Shown here piece after piece: positions 20,400 to 30,236 of a stretch of 35,350 bases of DNA. The notes beneath the pieces are model-generated. The model was not told where the DNA came from. It was given only the letters and a program-made list of their open reading frames with translations, and did not search any database. Made by a program: the position numbers and the translations under genes. Where the stretch lies: NCBI GenBank assembly GCA_928724745.1, contig CAKMXJ010000012.1, positions 580,001-615,350 of the forward strand, written 5' to 3'. How positions within the stretch are numbered: the first letter of the stretch is position 1; every line of letters begins with the position of its first letter. The stretch is from Anthracocystis setariae (Eukaryota; Basidiomycota; Ustilaginomycetes; Ustilaginales; Ustilaginaceae).

Positions 20400-21574
20400 T
20401 GTCTTGGAGACGCCCGTTACACCAATCCTCTCAAAACAAAGCTTCAGTCAATTTGATCACTGAGGAAGTACCTGAAGCACTCAAAGTATATCACCACCTC
20501 AACATTGTTCTACAAAATGTTGACAACAATCTCATCAAGTCCCCCAAAGTTGAACAACTCCTTTGACTACTTCTGCTGGCAAGAAGAGTCAAAGGATATC
20601 TTCCTTCAAAAACCAAGGATCTGGAGAATTGTCAGAGGCAAATCAAAGCGCCCATCAAACAACAATGTCAGCAGACTCAAGGCTTGGCTCAATGCTAATG
20701 ATATAGCAGTTAAGCGCCAAGGCTCTGGCAACCTCTTGACTGTGTGGCGCAGCATGCAGTGTGTGAGGCTTGGGCTTGAGGGGGTGTGGCGGGAGTGGTG
20801 GCCACAAGAGTCACTGAGCACAATCCTGAGGGTAATTATTCTACCATTGGGTCTGATATTTGCTATCTCTAGGTAACTAAGAATACAATCAACAAGCGGA
20901 CAACAGGGAGGTGGCACGCGGCTTCCACCTTATAAGACATCACGCGTTCCACATGGCGCATCCTTCCTCCAGGACGCGTATGTCACGTGCAGCCTTGGCT
21001 TGTGACACACGGGTTGAAACCCCTGTGGCAAGTACTGCGCGGCATGCCCCCATCTTCATGAAGCAATGCGCGGTATGCCCCTCCATCCACAGCGTACCAT
21101 GCAGCGCGCCCCCAATGGCCTTATGCTGCGCGGCACGCCCATTCCCCGGCACGGCCGTTGGGCAGTGTTCCAATGGCGCGCTGGCTGGAGCCTCTGCCCA
21201 GCCGTAACATAGGCATGCTGCATGCATGCATGTCAACAGACATCAGACACACAATCACAGACATCAAGAACGCTCACAAAATCTGGATCCAACTCAAGAC
21301 AGCGTTCCAGACAGCAATGAAATCGAACCTTGAGGAACTCACCACCAAGTGCAACAGCCTCAAGCAGGAGAAGCTAACAATTGACGGATACATCAGCAAA
21401 CTCAGAAAAATCACGGACCAGCTAACTCTTGGCAGCGTGGAAATTTCATACCATCAAAACTTTAGCATCCTCATTCAAGGACTGCGTAAGGAGTATGAGA
21501 CTATCTCAACTCAAATCAAGGAGAACTACAATCTCCAGCAATCTCGCAACACTGTCTACCTCAAGGCAGACCAC
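20400..21574 (+). pseudogene. Copia-1 gag, broken
   Basis: Gag can be followed from about 20430 through KSPKVEQL, a frameshift near 20562, then DYFCWQEESKDIFLQK, IWRIVRGKSKRP and LKAWLNANDI. It then stops at an LTR insertion (20708-21209) and resumes as GMLHACMSTDIRHTITD, NAHKIWIQLKTAF, CNSLKQEKLTIDGYI and GLRKEYETISTQIKENY. It aligns with copia-2 gag over the same span. It is cut at 21574 by the copia-2 LTR; no downstream pol remains. The 19889-20400 leader contains an unexplained TATATATAGAGC at 20231 that resembles an LTR promoter. Confidence 0.82.
20708..21209 (-). mobile_element. LTR family A, copy 3
   Basis: This is the reverse complement of copies 1 and 2 (about 500 bp), inserted in the copia-1 gag codons between NDI and GML. 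The terminal CA at the 20708 end has mutated. The flanks ATAGC and ATAGG or TAGGC form an imperfect target duplication, so the exact end is uncertain by one base. Confidence 0.88.
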
Positions 21575-22510
21575 TGTTGGATTCTACTTGTGAATCAACC
21601 TTTTTCATCTCACACTTGGGTACATCACTCATGGGCACGCAACACTCAGTACTGAGTGTTGCACACGCAGCAGAAAATGTTGAGATGCCGGTCTTGATGT
21701 TTGCCGGGCAATTTTGGACATTTCCGCACCTACGCAATATTTGACAGTACTCCCATTGGCTTGTTGGCGGATCTCAACATTCAGCATTGGATGTTGAGAT
21801 TACTTTGACAAATCACAAACCTCAGTTACACAGTAGTGCATCTATCATCCAATGATGGGATCACATTGGTAAAGCGGTCCGCCCCAAACAAGGACAGTTG
21901 CCTGGCAATGCGGGAGACAAAAGGATCGGATGGATGAGGCCCAAACCAATCACGGTTAAGGCACAAGACTCAGCGGTGAAACAAAGGTTTGCACTGACAA
22001 AGAAGGATGCTCAGTACTGAGTGTTTGAGAGCACAGAAGGAAGACTCAACAGCCGCTATGAGAAACATACAGAGCGCATAGCAAAGATGAGGACATCTCC
22101 ACTGTGCAAACTAGAACCAAGGCACATGTATATAAGACTCAGGACTAGAGCCTGAGAGAGTGAATTAAATCATCAAATCACTATCCTACATAGCAACTTC
22201 CAAGATCCAACAACTAGAGCCAACATCCAATACTGGATGTTGGTCCTTACTACTCAAATCCTTCAAAGCTTCCAACTGCTGCGTTCAATTCAATACCAAT
22301 ATTGTCTTGCTGCAACTGAGTCACAGACATTAAACTCTGCAACAGTCCAAGTACTAGCTTATCAACTCACAATGTTCTCCCAAGATTGCAACTTAGGAAA
22401 CAAGACAGCGGATGCTAAACATCCAGTACTGAATGTTGTAAGTTGTATCCAATATTGAATTAACTGACGCTGCGATTATCACTTCATTGATTGACTTCTA
22501 GAATCTATTA
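21575..22510 (+). mobile_element. Copia-2 5' LTR
   Basis: It starts TGTTGGATTCTA and ends TAGAATCTATTA, an imperfect 12-bp terminal inverted repeat, followed by the primer site. It is 936 bp, inserted in copia-1 gag after ACCAC. CATGTATATAAGACTCAGG at 22125-22143 is a probable promoter. It carries at least five palindromes of one consensus (see findings). Confidence 0.85.
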
Positions 22511-22525
22511 GGTTATGAGCCCAAG
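22511..22525 (+). promoter_or_regulatory. Copia-2 primer-binding site containing the gag ATG
   Basis: GGTTATGAGCCCAAG is identical to the copia-1 site. The ATG at 22515-22517 inside it opens the 229-codon gag frame, so the triplet complementary to the tRNA anticodon CAU may also be the start codon. Confidence 0.8.
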
Positions 22526-24190
22526 GCCTAATGGAAACTCTGAAGGTACCTATCAAGGAACTTGCTCAAGATCTTGTCCCCTCAATTCAATTGCTGAATC
22601 CACCAGCAGGGACAATCCAGACACCAACAAATTTGACAACTCAGTACTGAGTGTTGCAAACGCAGCTACGGATAATAACATCCCTTGCAACTTGCCAACA
22701 CCTAGAACTGTGCTAATGATGACAGAAACAAATGTATTGCAGCACCACCTGCAATTGCCAAAGCTCAAACAGGCTAAGGACTACTACACTTGGAAAGATA
22801 AATGCATTGACATATTGATGCAAAAGGGAACCCGGGTGTACAGAATCATCAGAGGGACCCTACCTCAACCCTCAGAGGACAACATCACATATGGAGATTG
22901 GCTCAATGCAAGCCTGTCCGCATGCGGCATGCTCAGAAGTAGCCTATCAAACAACATCAAGCACACCATTAATGACCTTGAGGATGCTCACAAGATATGG
23001 ACAACACTCAAGGACCAATTTGCCAAATCAATGAAGTGGCAGCTTGAAGAGATGGAGATGGAGTTCAACAGCCTAAAGCAAGACAAACGGACCATCAATG
23101 GTCTTGTTGGTTGTATCAACCAGCTTGCGGTTCACCTCATGCTTGCTGGATACATGATTACATTCCACAAGAAGTACAGTGTCCTAATGAAGGGACTATA
23201 AAAGGAGTACAAGAACATATTGGCTCAAATCAAGGAAACATACCAAGCTTGCCAAGAGCAAGGACAAATGATCATACACAGAATTGGGAACAAAACAAAA
23301 GGTTCACTGTTGCAAGACAGACCATCAACAAGAAAGTCAAGTTTGACTCCATTGTTACTAGGGTTAGGAGTGAAGAAGTATGCTTGGGACTCAACAATCA
23401 TGGTTTGGACAGCAAACACAAGAATGATTCCTCAGCATACTATGCAAGTGACAGAAACAAGAAAGGAAGGAAGAACACTCAGCGTCCAATGTCCAAAACA
23501 AGAAGGGGATCCCCCTCAAACAAATGACCTGTTACAACTGCCAACAAAAAGGGCACTTGTCAAAAATTGCACCAACCCAAAAGTGGAACAACCAGAGTCA
23601 AACACTCAGAACCAAGTCAAAGGACCCAATAACAAGAACACGTATTCAATCACCAATTCAACACATACCCAAACAACTATGTGGCTCATGGACTTGGGTG
23701 CTAGCAGACACATCTGTTGCAACAAAGATCTCTTCTTGGATCTCCACATCAGTGTCTCAAAGAAGCCAATCTGGGTTGCAAATGACGTCCCAGTCAAAAT
23801 CAAAGGACTCAGCACTGTAGAAATGGAAGTCAACATCGGCAATGGGTTAACCAATAGGATCACCCTTACCAACGTAGCCTACATACCATCTTTCAGTATC
23901 AACTTGCTATTGACCGGCATTATGCAAAAGAAGGTCAGGATTACCATGACAGAGAAGCAAACAATCGCCCAAACTAGGAGCGGAAGAGTCACCTGCAGAG
24001 GCATACATATTGGACCACTCACATACGTTGACCAAGTCACTGCGCTTGCCTGGCAGACTGTCCTGCCAGGTGCATGCTCTGTCTGTACTACATTGTCTGT
24101 GAGTCACGCACACTGAATGGTGTAGCTGAGCTGGCTGGAAGGGCCTCAGTGGTACATAGATGGGCGCCTGTGCTGCAGAGGACATCACAT
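22515..24190 (+). pseudogene. Copia-2 gag, protease and integrase remnant
   Basis: The gag frame 22515-23201 shows AKDYYTWKDKCIDILMQK, YRIIRGTLPQPS, DAHKIWTTLKDQF and EFNSLKQDKRTI, and ends at TAA 23199-23201; the same frame reopens with KEYKNILAQIKETY. A CCHC knuckle is split by a frameshift: CYNCQQKGHLSK (from 23527) and NC in the next frame, explained by loss of one A in an A-run near 23564. The protease is WLMDLGASRHIC (23680-23715), where DLG replaces the catalytic DSG. LNGVAELAGRAS (24113-24148) resembles the integrase QNGVAERANR motif. RT, RNase H and the 3' LTR are missing. It is dead and truncated just before the next gene. Confidence 0.85.
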
Positions 24191-24265
24191 CCTCATCCTC
24201 TCTGTACCAATCTCACTCAAATCTCTACGCCCATCATCAACGCAGACTGCTCAGTGTCTCCAATC

Positions 24266-26007
24266 ATGACTTCACAGTCACCGCCTCCTGCCAACAACAG
24301 CCAGGCTGATGGCAACATCATTGCAGCACTTGACACCGAGTCAGTGGAAACTCCCTTGCTTGAAACGTAAGCTTTTTGTGTCCTGTCCCCATGTATCACC
24401 AGCAATTAGCGTGTTTCTGATACATGCGTCTTTCTCCAACACAGTCCTGTCTTACCTGCTGCAAACCAGCTGGCCGCCAACGCTGCTGCTGTACCCAACA
24501 TTGCAGCTGCTGACAGCCGTGCAGCTGCTGCCCCCCAAGGCGCTGACCTTGGCCGCTTCTATCTCCGCTTGGTCAATCACCTGCAGTTGCTTGTCTGCAC
24601 GCGTGTTGGCTGCACTCTTGGAGTCCCGCTGACACCCTTGTTCAAAGATGTTACTGCTCACCTGCAGCGTTTCCATCACCAGCCTCTTGGTGACGCTTCA
24701 CGCCGCGCTATCCAGGCCATGCTTGATCAGCTTGACCTGCCGCTTCCCAAAGACATCACTGTGGACCAAGATCAGCTGCCTGTGCCCAAGATCAAGGAGC
24801 TGCCGGTGGTCACAGACGGTTACCAGTGCAACCACTGCTCCTATGCCATCTTTGCCAGGAATGCCATGTACGCTCACCTCAAGGACAAACACACAGACCT
24901 GAAGGTCAAAGCCAAGTCTATGCACCCCGTCCTGCTGCAGGTTGTCCAGGTACATGGCAAGAACAAGTGCTATATTTATGTGCAGGACAAGGAGCTGGAG
25001 CCATCCTCAACCCCAACTTGGATGCACGCCAGCTGGACAATGCCATCAAAGCCAAGGCTGCTGCATTCATCCAGCAGGATCAAGATGCTCTCCGTGATGC
25101 AGGTCTGCTCAACCCTGTTGTGGACAGCTCCATGCGCACCGGCAACATTGGTCCCTGGGCCAAGCAGCTCAAGTGGTGCTCCTACTGGGCAGGCAAGCCA
25201 CTGGCTGCCATTGGCGCCTTGGGCACAGACACATCAAGCTGGCCCGGCGCTCACAGTGACTTTGTTCACTGGCTGGCTAGAATGACCAAAGCCTTTGCTC
25301 TGCATTGGATGCAGGCCTTTATGGACTTGGGCCGCTACATGCAGCAGACATTCCACGCCTACAGTGACGAGCCATCTGAGCCCTACAACCTCCAGCCTCC
25401 CACCATCAAGAAGCGGGCTGACATGTGGGGCAATGTCCTTGCTCTACTTGCACACCTTGCCTTGGACGGTGAGGCCCTCCACTATCACAGCAGCAGGACA
25501 GAGGAGCAGCATCTGGTGGTCACAGAAGAGGCCACAGAGGCCATTCTACACCTGCGTGACTTGTCAACGCTCTTTGACAATGACGATGACGCCAGCGCCA
25601 ACACCAGTGCACATGCAGCTGCAGAGCACCAGCAACACGTTCATGAGGTCACCCTTGCAGTGGAAGAAGCGCTGCTCAGCCTGTCCCACCAGCTCATCAC
25701 GCAGCGGCCAGCAAAGCACGGTCAGACAGATGAGCTGATGCTGGTGCGTCTCTTCATGCACATGTGCATGGACAGGGAAGGCATGCCCAAAGCCGTCAGC
25801 GCTGCCACCTCCATCATTGCCAGCCTGGAGTTCTGCATGCGTGCTGTGCTGCACCACTACCTCTTCAATGACACCAACGGTCAGCTCTTGAAGATGTCTC
25901 CATCTCAGACAGACAAGGCCATGCGCAAGCACCTCAAGGAGAACGTCTACCACAACAGCAACTTAGGGTTTGATGGGCAAAAAATCGTTGTTTGGACGCG
26001 TCCCTGA
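24266..26007 (+). pseudogene. OrsD-like C2H2 zinc-finger protein, one intron, one frameshift
   Basis: The start is taken at ATG 24266 (MTSQSPPPANN), the first after the copia remnant. Exon 1 joins exon 2 across a 78-bp GT-AG intron with no frame break. A zinc finger YQCNHCSYAIFARNAMYAHL...H near 24823-24890, followed by VLLQVVQVHGKNKCYIYV, resembles the OrsD-like domain found in fungal cluster and telomere-linked helicase proteins. Near 25000 the frame shifts by one lost base and continues from GAGAILNPNLD to the stop at 26005 (last residues VVWTRP). The middle has GPWAKQLKWCSYWAG and an acidic NDDDAS stretch. No helicase follows. It may be a pseudogene, a truncated telomere-linked gene, or carry a one-base sequence error. 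Function unknown. Confidence 0.65.
24367..24444 (+). other. Intron of the OrsD-like gene
   Basis: The donor is GTAAGC and the acceptor CAACACAG. The branch-like CTGATAC lies at 24417-24423. Splicing joins GAAAC to TCCTGTC and keeps the frame open. Confidence 0.75.
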
Positions 26008-26015
26008 GAAAATGA

Positions 26016-26232
26016 GACGGTCCATTTGAAAATTGTGCTGAATTTTGAAATGCCAGGAAGACGTGCCACTTCAAAATTATTTTGGATTTGAATTCAGCAG
26101 ATGACGGTCCACTTCAAAGAAAAAGACAGACGGTCTACTTCAAATTGGAAGACAGTCAGTAACAATTTGAAGACAATCAGTAAGAAACAGGAGACGGTTG
26201 GTAACAAAGCAGAAGACAGTCCACTACAATTG
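26016..26232 (+). promoter_or_regulatory. GACGGTC motif array upstream of the 827-residue gene
   Basis: Eight degenerate copies of GACGGTCYAYTTCAAA occur at about 26016, 26050, 26104, 26130, 26150, 26172, 26191 and 26213, mostly 20-26 bp apart. The same array precedes the truncated paralogue at 31903, so it is part of the gene family's upstream region. Confidence 0.7.
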
Positions 26233-26287
26233 CAAAGGCCAGGCAGACAGCTCATCTCACCACTGACCATCCAACATCCACGCCGCC

Positions 26288-28771
26288 ATGACTTTCTTGC
26301 CGTGTCCAGTCTGCCACTTTACCTACTCAGCAACCAACATCACCAACCACATCCGCAAAGCCCATGCTGGAGTCTTTGTTACAGCAGCGCAAGCAGCTGC
26401 ATGTGGGTTGACAGCATGCTCTTGTGGGCAGGTGGTCCAGAATCATGCCGCACTGAAGCGCCATCAGGGGATACGCAAGTGCCAAGTCCATCAAGAATCA
26501 CCATTGTCTGTGCCAGCTACAGCTGTGGTCTCAGATCATGTGCCTCAAGCACAAGAGCAAGAAGATGTAGCAGAAGAAACTCAAAACACGGAAGAGCTGG
26601 GGCCTGCATACCTGCCAGAAGAAGAGCCAGCGTACATGCTGGAGGAAGCAGCACCGGATGCCATCCCTGATGATGTGTCACGGTCTCCCACACCAGACTT
26701 GGATGCACCAACCCTGCCGGTGATTCCAGAACCAGGACAACCTTCACCAGCTGCACATGATTTTGACATGCCGGAAGATGGGATTGTCATTCTGCTGGTA
26801 GGTGGTGAGGGTGCAGAAGAGGAAGCAAGAATACCACCACCGGAGCTACTGCTGGATAGACAGCAGGCTCAGGAGATCAGGCTGCCACCGGTGCCTCCGC
26901 TTGCACCGGTTGCTTGCTGGGACAACCTGGAAGCGGACACAGATGTGGACTTTTTCTCTGTGACCATCACACCGGCTACTCTCCTCCGCATCTACCCACC
27001 TGGAAGCTACCTAGCTCTAGTCTCGCATGCACCAGAAACAAGAGACCTGGACATGTACAAGCACTGGGTTTTCTTTGCAGAGCTCAAGTGCCGCTTCTGC
27101 TTTGAACCACAGTACAAGCTGCCCCTTGTTGAACGGCTGACGCAGGCACCACAGAAGGCAACACTGCTGCCATCAAATCATGCCACCACCCTGACCTATG
27201 GGGAGTTGCGGGTGGAAACCTCTGTATTGACAGATGCGCTGGAAGACATTGGCTGCCAAGCCATCCGGATGTCTGCCTTTGGCATCAAGGTGCCGGTGGA
27301 CCGCTTTGTTGATCCAGCCAGCTTGGAATCTCATCCACTACAGCACACCAACATCTATGACATTGGACGTACTGTGTACACGGACCAGCACACAGCCGTT
27401 GCGCCCAAGTCCAAGCGGGGAAAGTACAAGCAGTACCCGCTTGCCATGCAGGTGGGGCGTGGCTATGGTGGTGTGGAACTCAAGTGGAAGGAGCATCCAG
27501 ACGGACTGCAGCACTTTAAGGGCTACTCCAAGTTTACGCATCTTCTCAAAGCAGGGGCTGCCGGAGCAGGCAAAGGATTCCAGCCCATGACAATGGCCAC
27601 CATCAAGAACCGGATCAACATCCTGAAGAAGTGGCAGCGACGCATCAGCCAAGCACCCACCCATCTTGGCAGAGGCATCCGCTTGGAACTCACAATCCAA
27701 GCACCAACCATGGCGCATGCAAAGGCAGCAGCAGAGGCCAGCCACTTCCTTGATGCGCAGCACCTCTTCTCTGAAGAAGCTGGAGACCTGCAGCTGCTGT
27801 CTCATACCTTTGAGCGGGGAGCTGTGTTTGCAAACTTGGAAGCGCTGCTTGCCATTGCAGAGGAGAGGCAGCACTTCAGAGGAAAGGGTTTGAAGCCAAG
27901 TACGCTGATGCAGCGCCAGGTAGTCACTGATCTGCACAATGCGCTTGGCTGGAATCCTGGCCGCAAGCCTACGCTGCTGGACCTGCCCACAGCATGGTGG
28001 AAGACCAGTGCAGCTGCCACCACTCTGATTGCTCAGCTGGAGATGTTCAAGACTGCCGGTGAGCTCAGGCAAGTCTTTGCCCATGTCCGGCACCATTTGA
28101 GGTGTCAGAGATGCCACAGGCGGGGCAGCTATGACCTGTCAGGAAGTGCAAAGAAGTTCCGTGCTAGGTGCAGAAAGTGTCGGCATGACCTTGCCAGCCA
28201 GCGCTTCCGGACTCACCTGGCAACAGAGGCAGCGCAGCAGCAGATTGCCATCCGGCTGGATGCGCTGGTGGCAGATGTGATGGACCTCACCTTTCTACCA
28301 GCACCTGCCAATGTGCCCCTCAAGTCTCTCAGTGCCAGACCGGAGCTCCATGGGCTGAAGCAGTCCACACAATTCTCAAAGGCAGAACAGTCCTTGCTTA
28401 CGTGCATGGGGGTACTACTTCAAAGTAAACTACAGCACCGCAACAGGATGGCCCCCAACAGGATCAAAGCCAACAGCCTGGACTGGCTGGAGCAGAACCC
28501 GCAAGCAGTAGAGTATCACCTGGGCACACGTAGTCAGGATGCGGTGGCCCAGTGGATCACCCAGGTGCGGCACAACACCGCTGCTCTGTCCTGTGCGGAG
28601 GAAGTAGTGCTGCTGCATGGTGTAGCTGGTGCTTTCAGCAGCAGCATTGCACTTCTGACCATGATGCGTGTGGCATGGGCTTGCCAGCTGATTCCCATGG
28701 GCAGTTCAGGACCGTACCTTGGCCTGGTCTTGCGGAAGGGTAATGCCTATGAGCTGTTGACGAGTAAATAG
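26288..28771 (+). CDS. 827-residue zinc-finger / zinc-ribbon protein with OTU-like C-terminus
   Basis: The frame is open from ATG 26288 (MTFLPCPVC) to TAG 28769. It begins with a C2H2 finger (C6, C9, H21, H26) and a second Cys/His cluster (C44, C46, H53/H59, C65), followed by an acidic Pro-rich linker (about 80-205). A central region includes RGKYKQYPLAMQVGRGYGG (377-395). A conserved module (about 460-575) starts GRGIRLELTIQAPT and contains ALGWNPG. A CxxC-x18-CxxC zinc ribbon spans C606-C631. The last 120 residues, ending YLGLVLRKGNAYELL, align with the OTU domain of the telomere-end paralogue (33966-35246), but the DGxxC motif is absent. DNA binding is inferred from the fingers; protease activity is unlikely here. 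The N-terminal fingers recall those of R2-type retrotransposon proteins, but no reverse transcriptase is present. Confidence 0.85.
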   Translation: MTFLPCPVCHFTYSATNITNHIRKAHAGVFVTAAQAAACGLTACSCGQVVQNHAALKRHQGIRKCQVHQESPLSVPATAVVSDHVPQAQEQEDVAEETQNTEELGPAYLPEEEPAYMLEEAAPDAIPDDVSRSPTPDLDAPTLPVIPEPGQPSPAAHDFDMPEDGIVILLVGGEGAEEEARIPPPELLLDRQQAQEIRLPPVPPLAPVACWDNLEADTDVDFFSVTITPATLLRIYPPGSYLALVSHAPETRDLDMYKHWVFFAELKCRFCFEPQYKLPLVERLTQAPQKATLLPSNHATTLTYGELRVETSVLTDALEDIGCQAIRMSAFGIKVPVDRFVDPASLESHPLQHTNIYDIGRTVYTDQHTAVAPKSKRGKYKQYPLAMQVGRGYGGVELKWKEHPDGLQHFKGYSKFTHLLKAGAAGAGKGFQPMTMATIKNRINILKKWQRRISQAPTHLGRGIRLELTIQAPTMAHAKAAAEASHFLDAQHLFSEEAGDLQLLSHTFERGAVFANLEALLAIAEERQHFRGKGLKPSTLMQRQVVTDLHNALGWNPGRKPTLLDLPTAWWKTSAAATTLIAQLEMFKTAGELRQVFAHVRHHLRCQRCHRRGSYDLSGSAKKFRARCRKCRHDLASQRFRTHLATEAAQQQIAIRLDALVADVMDLTFLPAPANVPLKSLSARPELHGLKQSTQFSKAEQSLLTCMGVLLQSKLQHRNRMAPNRIKANSLDWLEQNPQAVEYHLGTRSQDAVAQWITQVRHNTAALSCAEEVVLLHGVAGAFSSSIALLTMMRVAWACQLIPMGSSGPYLGLVLRKGNAYELLTSK

Positions 28772-28806
28772 CGGAAGGAAAATATGCAGAATGGCAGGAT
28801 GGGGAA

Positions 28807-29004
28807 GGGGGACTTGTCTGAAATCAAAGGAAAATTTCCCAAACAGGGGAGTCCCCCAGCGGAAGGAAAACAGGCAGATTGCCAGGAGGGGGACTCGCCT
28901 GAAATCAACTTGAAATTTCCAAAACAGGAGAGTCCCCCAGGCTTGGTCAGAAAAGGGGACTTGCCGGAAACTGGACCAAAAATACTCAAACAGGAGAGTC
29001 CCCC
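28807..29004. repeat. Three tandem hairpin-forming repeats
   Basis: Each of three units opens with GGGGGACT (28807-28814, 28888-28895; GGGGACT at 28955-28961) and closes with AGTCCCCC (28850-28857, 28931-28938; AGTCCCC at 28997-29003). The stems enclose AT-rich loops of about 35 bases containing CCAAACAGG-like sequence. They sit between the 827-residue gene and the dioxygenase gene, so they could form RNA hairpins in either transcript's untranslated region. Confidence 0.85.
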
Positions 29005-29066
29005 GGGCCCAGGTCTACTGGAACCTGCTTGAATTTTGGCCCACTTCATCTTTTGGTCCGGAGTGG

Positions 29067-30125
29067 ATGTCAGCCAGCATTCATCCATTGCAGCCATCTG
29101 CCTCTAAGACGCTCCCAACAGCTATGCCAGCAAAGAGTCCAGCCGCTCTGGACAGGAAAAGGAAGAGGAATGCGGAAAGGAATGCTACTAGGAGGCAGAC
29201 CTATCAAGACCCGAAGCTCCAATCCATCCATCTCAAGATCCAAAGGCGGTTTACCATCTCCAAAGGTGCGGACCTCAGCAGCTTTGACCACCACCAGTAT
29301 TTGGAGCCGGAGCAAGCCAAAGGCAGTGGTCCTAATCACCCAAACCTCACTCTGGCAGACAAGGAGACCGGAGCCATAATTTTGCAGAGGATTGCACCTA
29401 GCAGCTATGCCAAAGCACTCGAAGCAAAAGCAAGTTCTCAACTAGGCCGGATCCTCTATGACCGGTACTTGGTCAAAAAAACCTCTTCCTACTCTGTTCA
29501 AGCAAGCAGAAGTGGTGATCAGAACATCAAAATCAAGTTCACAAAGCGGAAAGTGATTGAACATCACCTTGGTATCTGGCATTCCCGAGGCAAAGCAACC
29601 CTGGACTTCACCAAGGAGACCACAGATCATCGGTACAAAACTGAAGCACTTGACCTACTTGCTTGGGCAAAGCGGCATGCAACTCTTGTTATGCAGATGG
29701 CATCCATCCATCCAAGCTTCAAAGCAAACATCAAGGCCCGGGCCAAAGGCAGAAAGTGGCTTGGATCCATCTTTGGTTCCGGCTCTCTCAAGTTGCTTCA
29801 TCCTTGGTGGACTACTATTGCTTTCTTCTCGGACTTTGCAGGTGGAATCCATGTTGATAAAGAGGATTGTATTCCGTCCTTCCTGTTCAATTTTGGTGAG
29901 CCGGCTTGGATTGAGTTACCGGAGTACTCTGTCAGAATCCTGATCAACCCGCTTGACCTGGTTATTCTCAACTCCAAAACATTCTACCACCGGACCAAAC
30001 CCTTTGCACCTGCAGGGAACAGGTGGGCATTCAGTGGTTTCTTCCGGGAAGCCATCTATGAAAGGCAGCCGGTGTGCAAGATAGCAAAGCAGAGGCTTGA
30101 TGCTGTCTTTGGAGAAAATCAATAA
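29067..30125 (+). CDS. TET/JBP-type 2-oxoglutarate/Fe(II) dioxygenase
   Basis: The frame is 352 codons, ATG 29067 to TAA 30123, with no intron needed. The N-terminus (1-60) is basic (DRKRKRNAERNATRRQ), suggesting nuclear or DNA targeting. The C-terminal double-stranded beta-helix shows DFAGGIHVDKED (H262, D264 as iron ligands), FLFNFGEPAWIELP, NPLDLVILNSKTFYHRT (H308 as distal ligand) and GNRWAFSGFFRE (R319 or R327 for 2-oxoglutarate). This layout fits the TET/JBP family, which oxidises 5-methylcytosine or thymine in DNA; fungal members are expanded in basidiomycetes and often lie near transposons. Activity on methylcytosine is inferred. All predicted ligands are present and the frame is clean, so the gene may be active. 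Confidence 0.78.
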   Translation: MSASIHPLQPSASKTLPTAMPAKSPAALDRKRKRNAERNATRRQTYQDPKLQSIHLKIQRRFTISKGADLSSFDHHQYLEPEQAKGSGPNHPNLTLADKETGAIILQRIAPSSYAKALEAKASSQLGRILYDRYLVKKTSSYSVQASRSGDQNIKIKFTKRKVIEHHLGIWHSRGKATLDFTKETTDHRYKTEALDLLAWAKRHATLVMQMASIHPSFKANIKARAKGRKWLGSIFGSGSLKLLHPWWTTIAFFSDFAGGIHVDKEDCIPSFLFNFGEPAWIELPEYSVRILINPLDLVILNSKTFYHRTKPFAPAGNRWAFSGFFREAIYERQPVCKIAKQRLDAVFGENQ

Positions 30126-30236
30126 ACAGAGTTGCCGGAACAGAATCAGCTGTGTGGATGGATTTTCAACTTGGGAGAAAATCAGTAAACAGAGTTGCCC
30201 GCACAAAAATCAGCTGCATGGATGGATTTCAACTCG
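30111..30236. repeat. 63-bp tandem repeat across the dioxygenase stop
   Basis: Units start GGAGAAAATCARTAAACAG at 30111 and 30174, with a decayed third start near 30236. The first unit supplies the last codons and stop of the dioxygenase gene. Nothing gene-like was found from 30237 to 30485. Confidence 0.8.

Noticed and set aside
19742..20566. 274-codon frame across the copia-1 leader
   Set aside because: It starts inside the LTR and crosses the primer site; only its last part overlaps real gag sequence.
28784..29032. Small frames on both strands over the hairpin array
   Set aside because: They follow the repeat periodicity on both strands; no evidence of coding.
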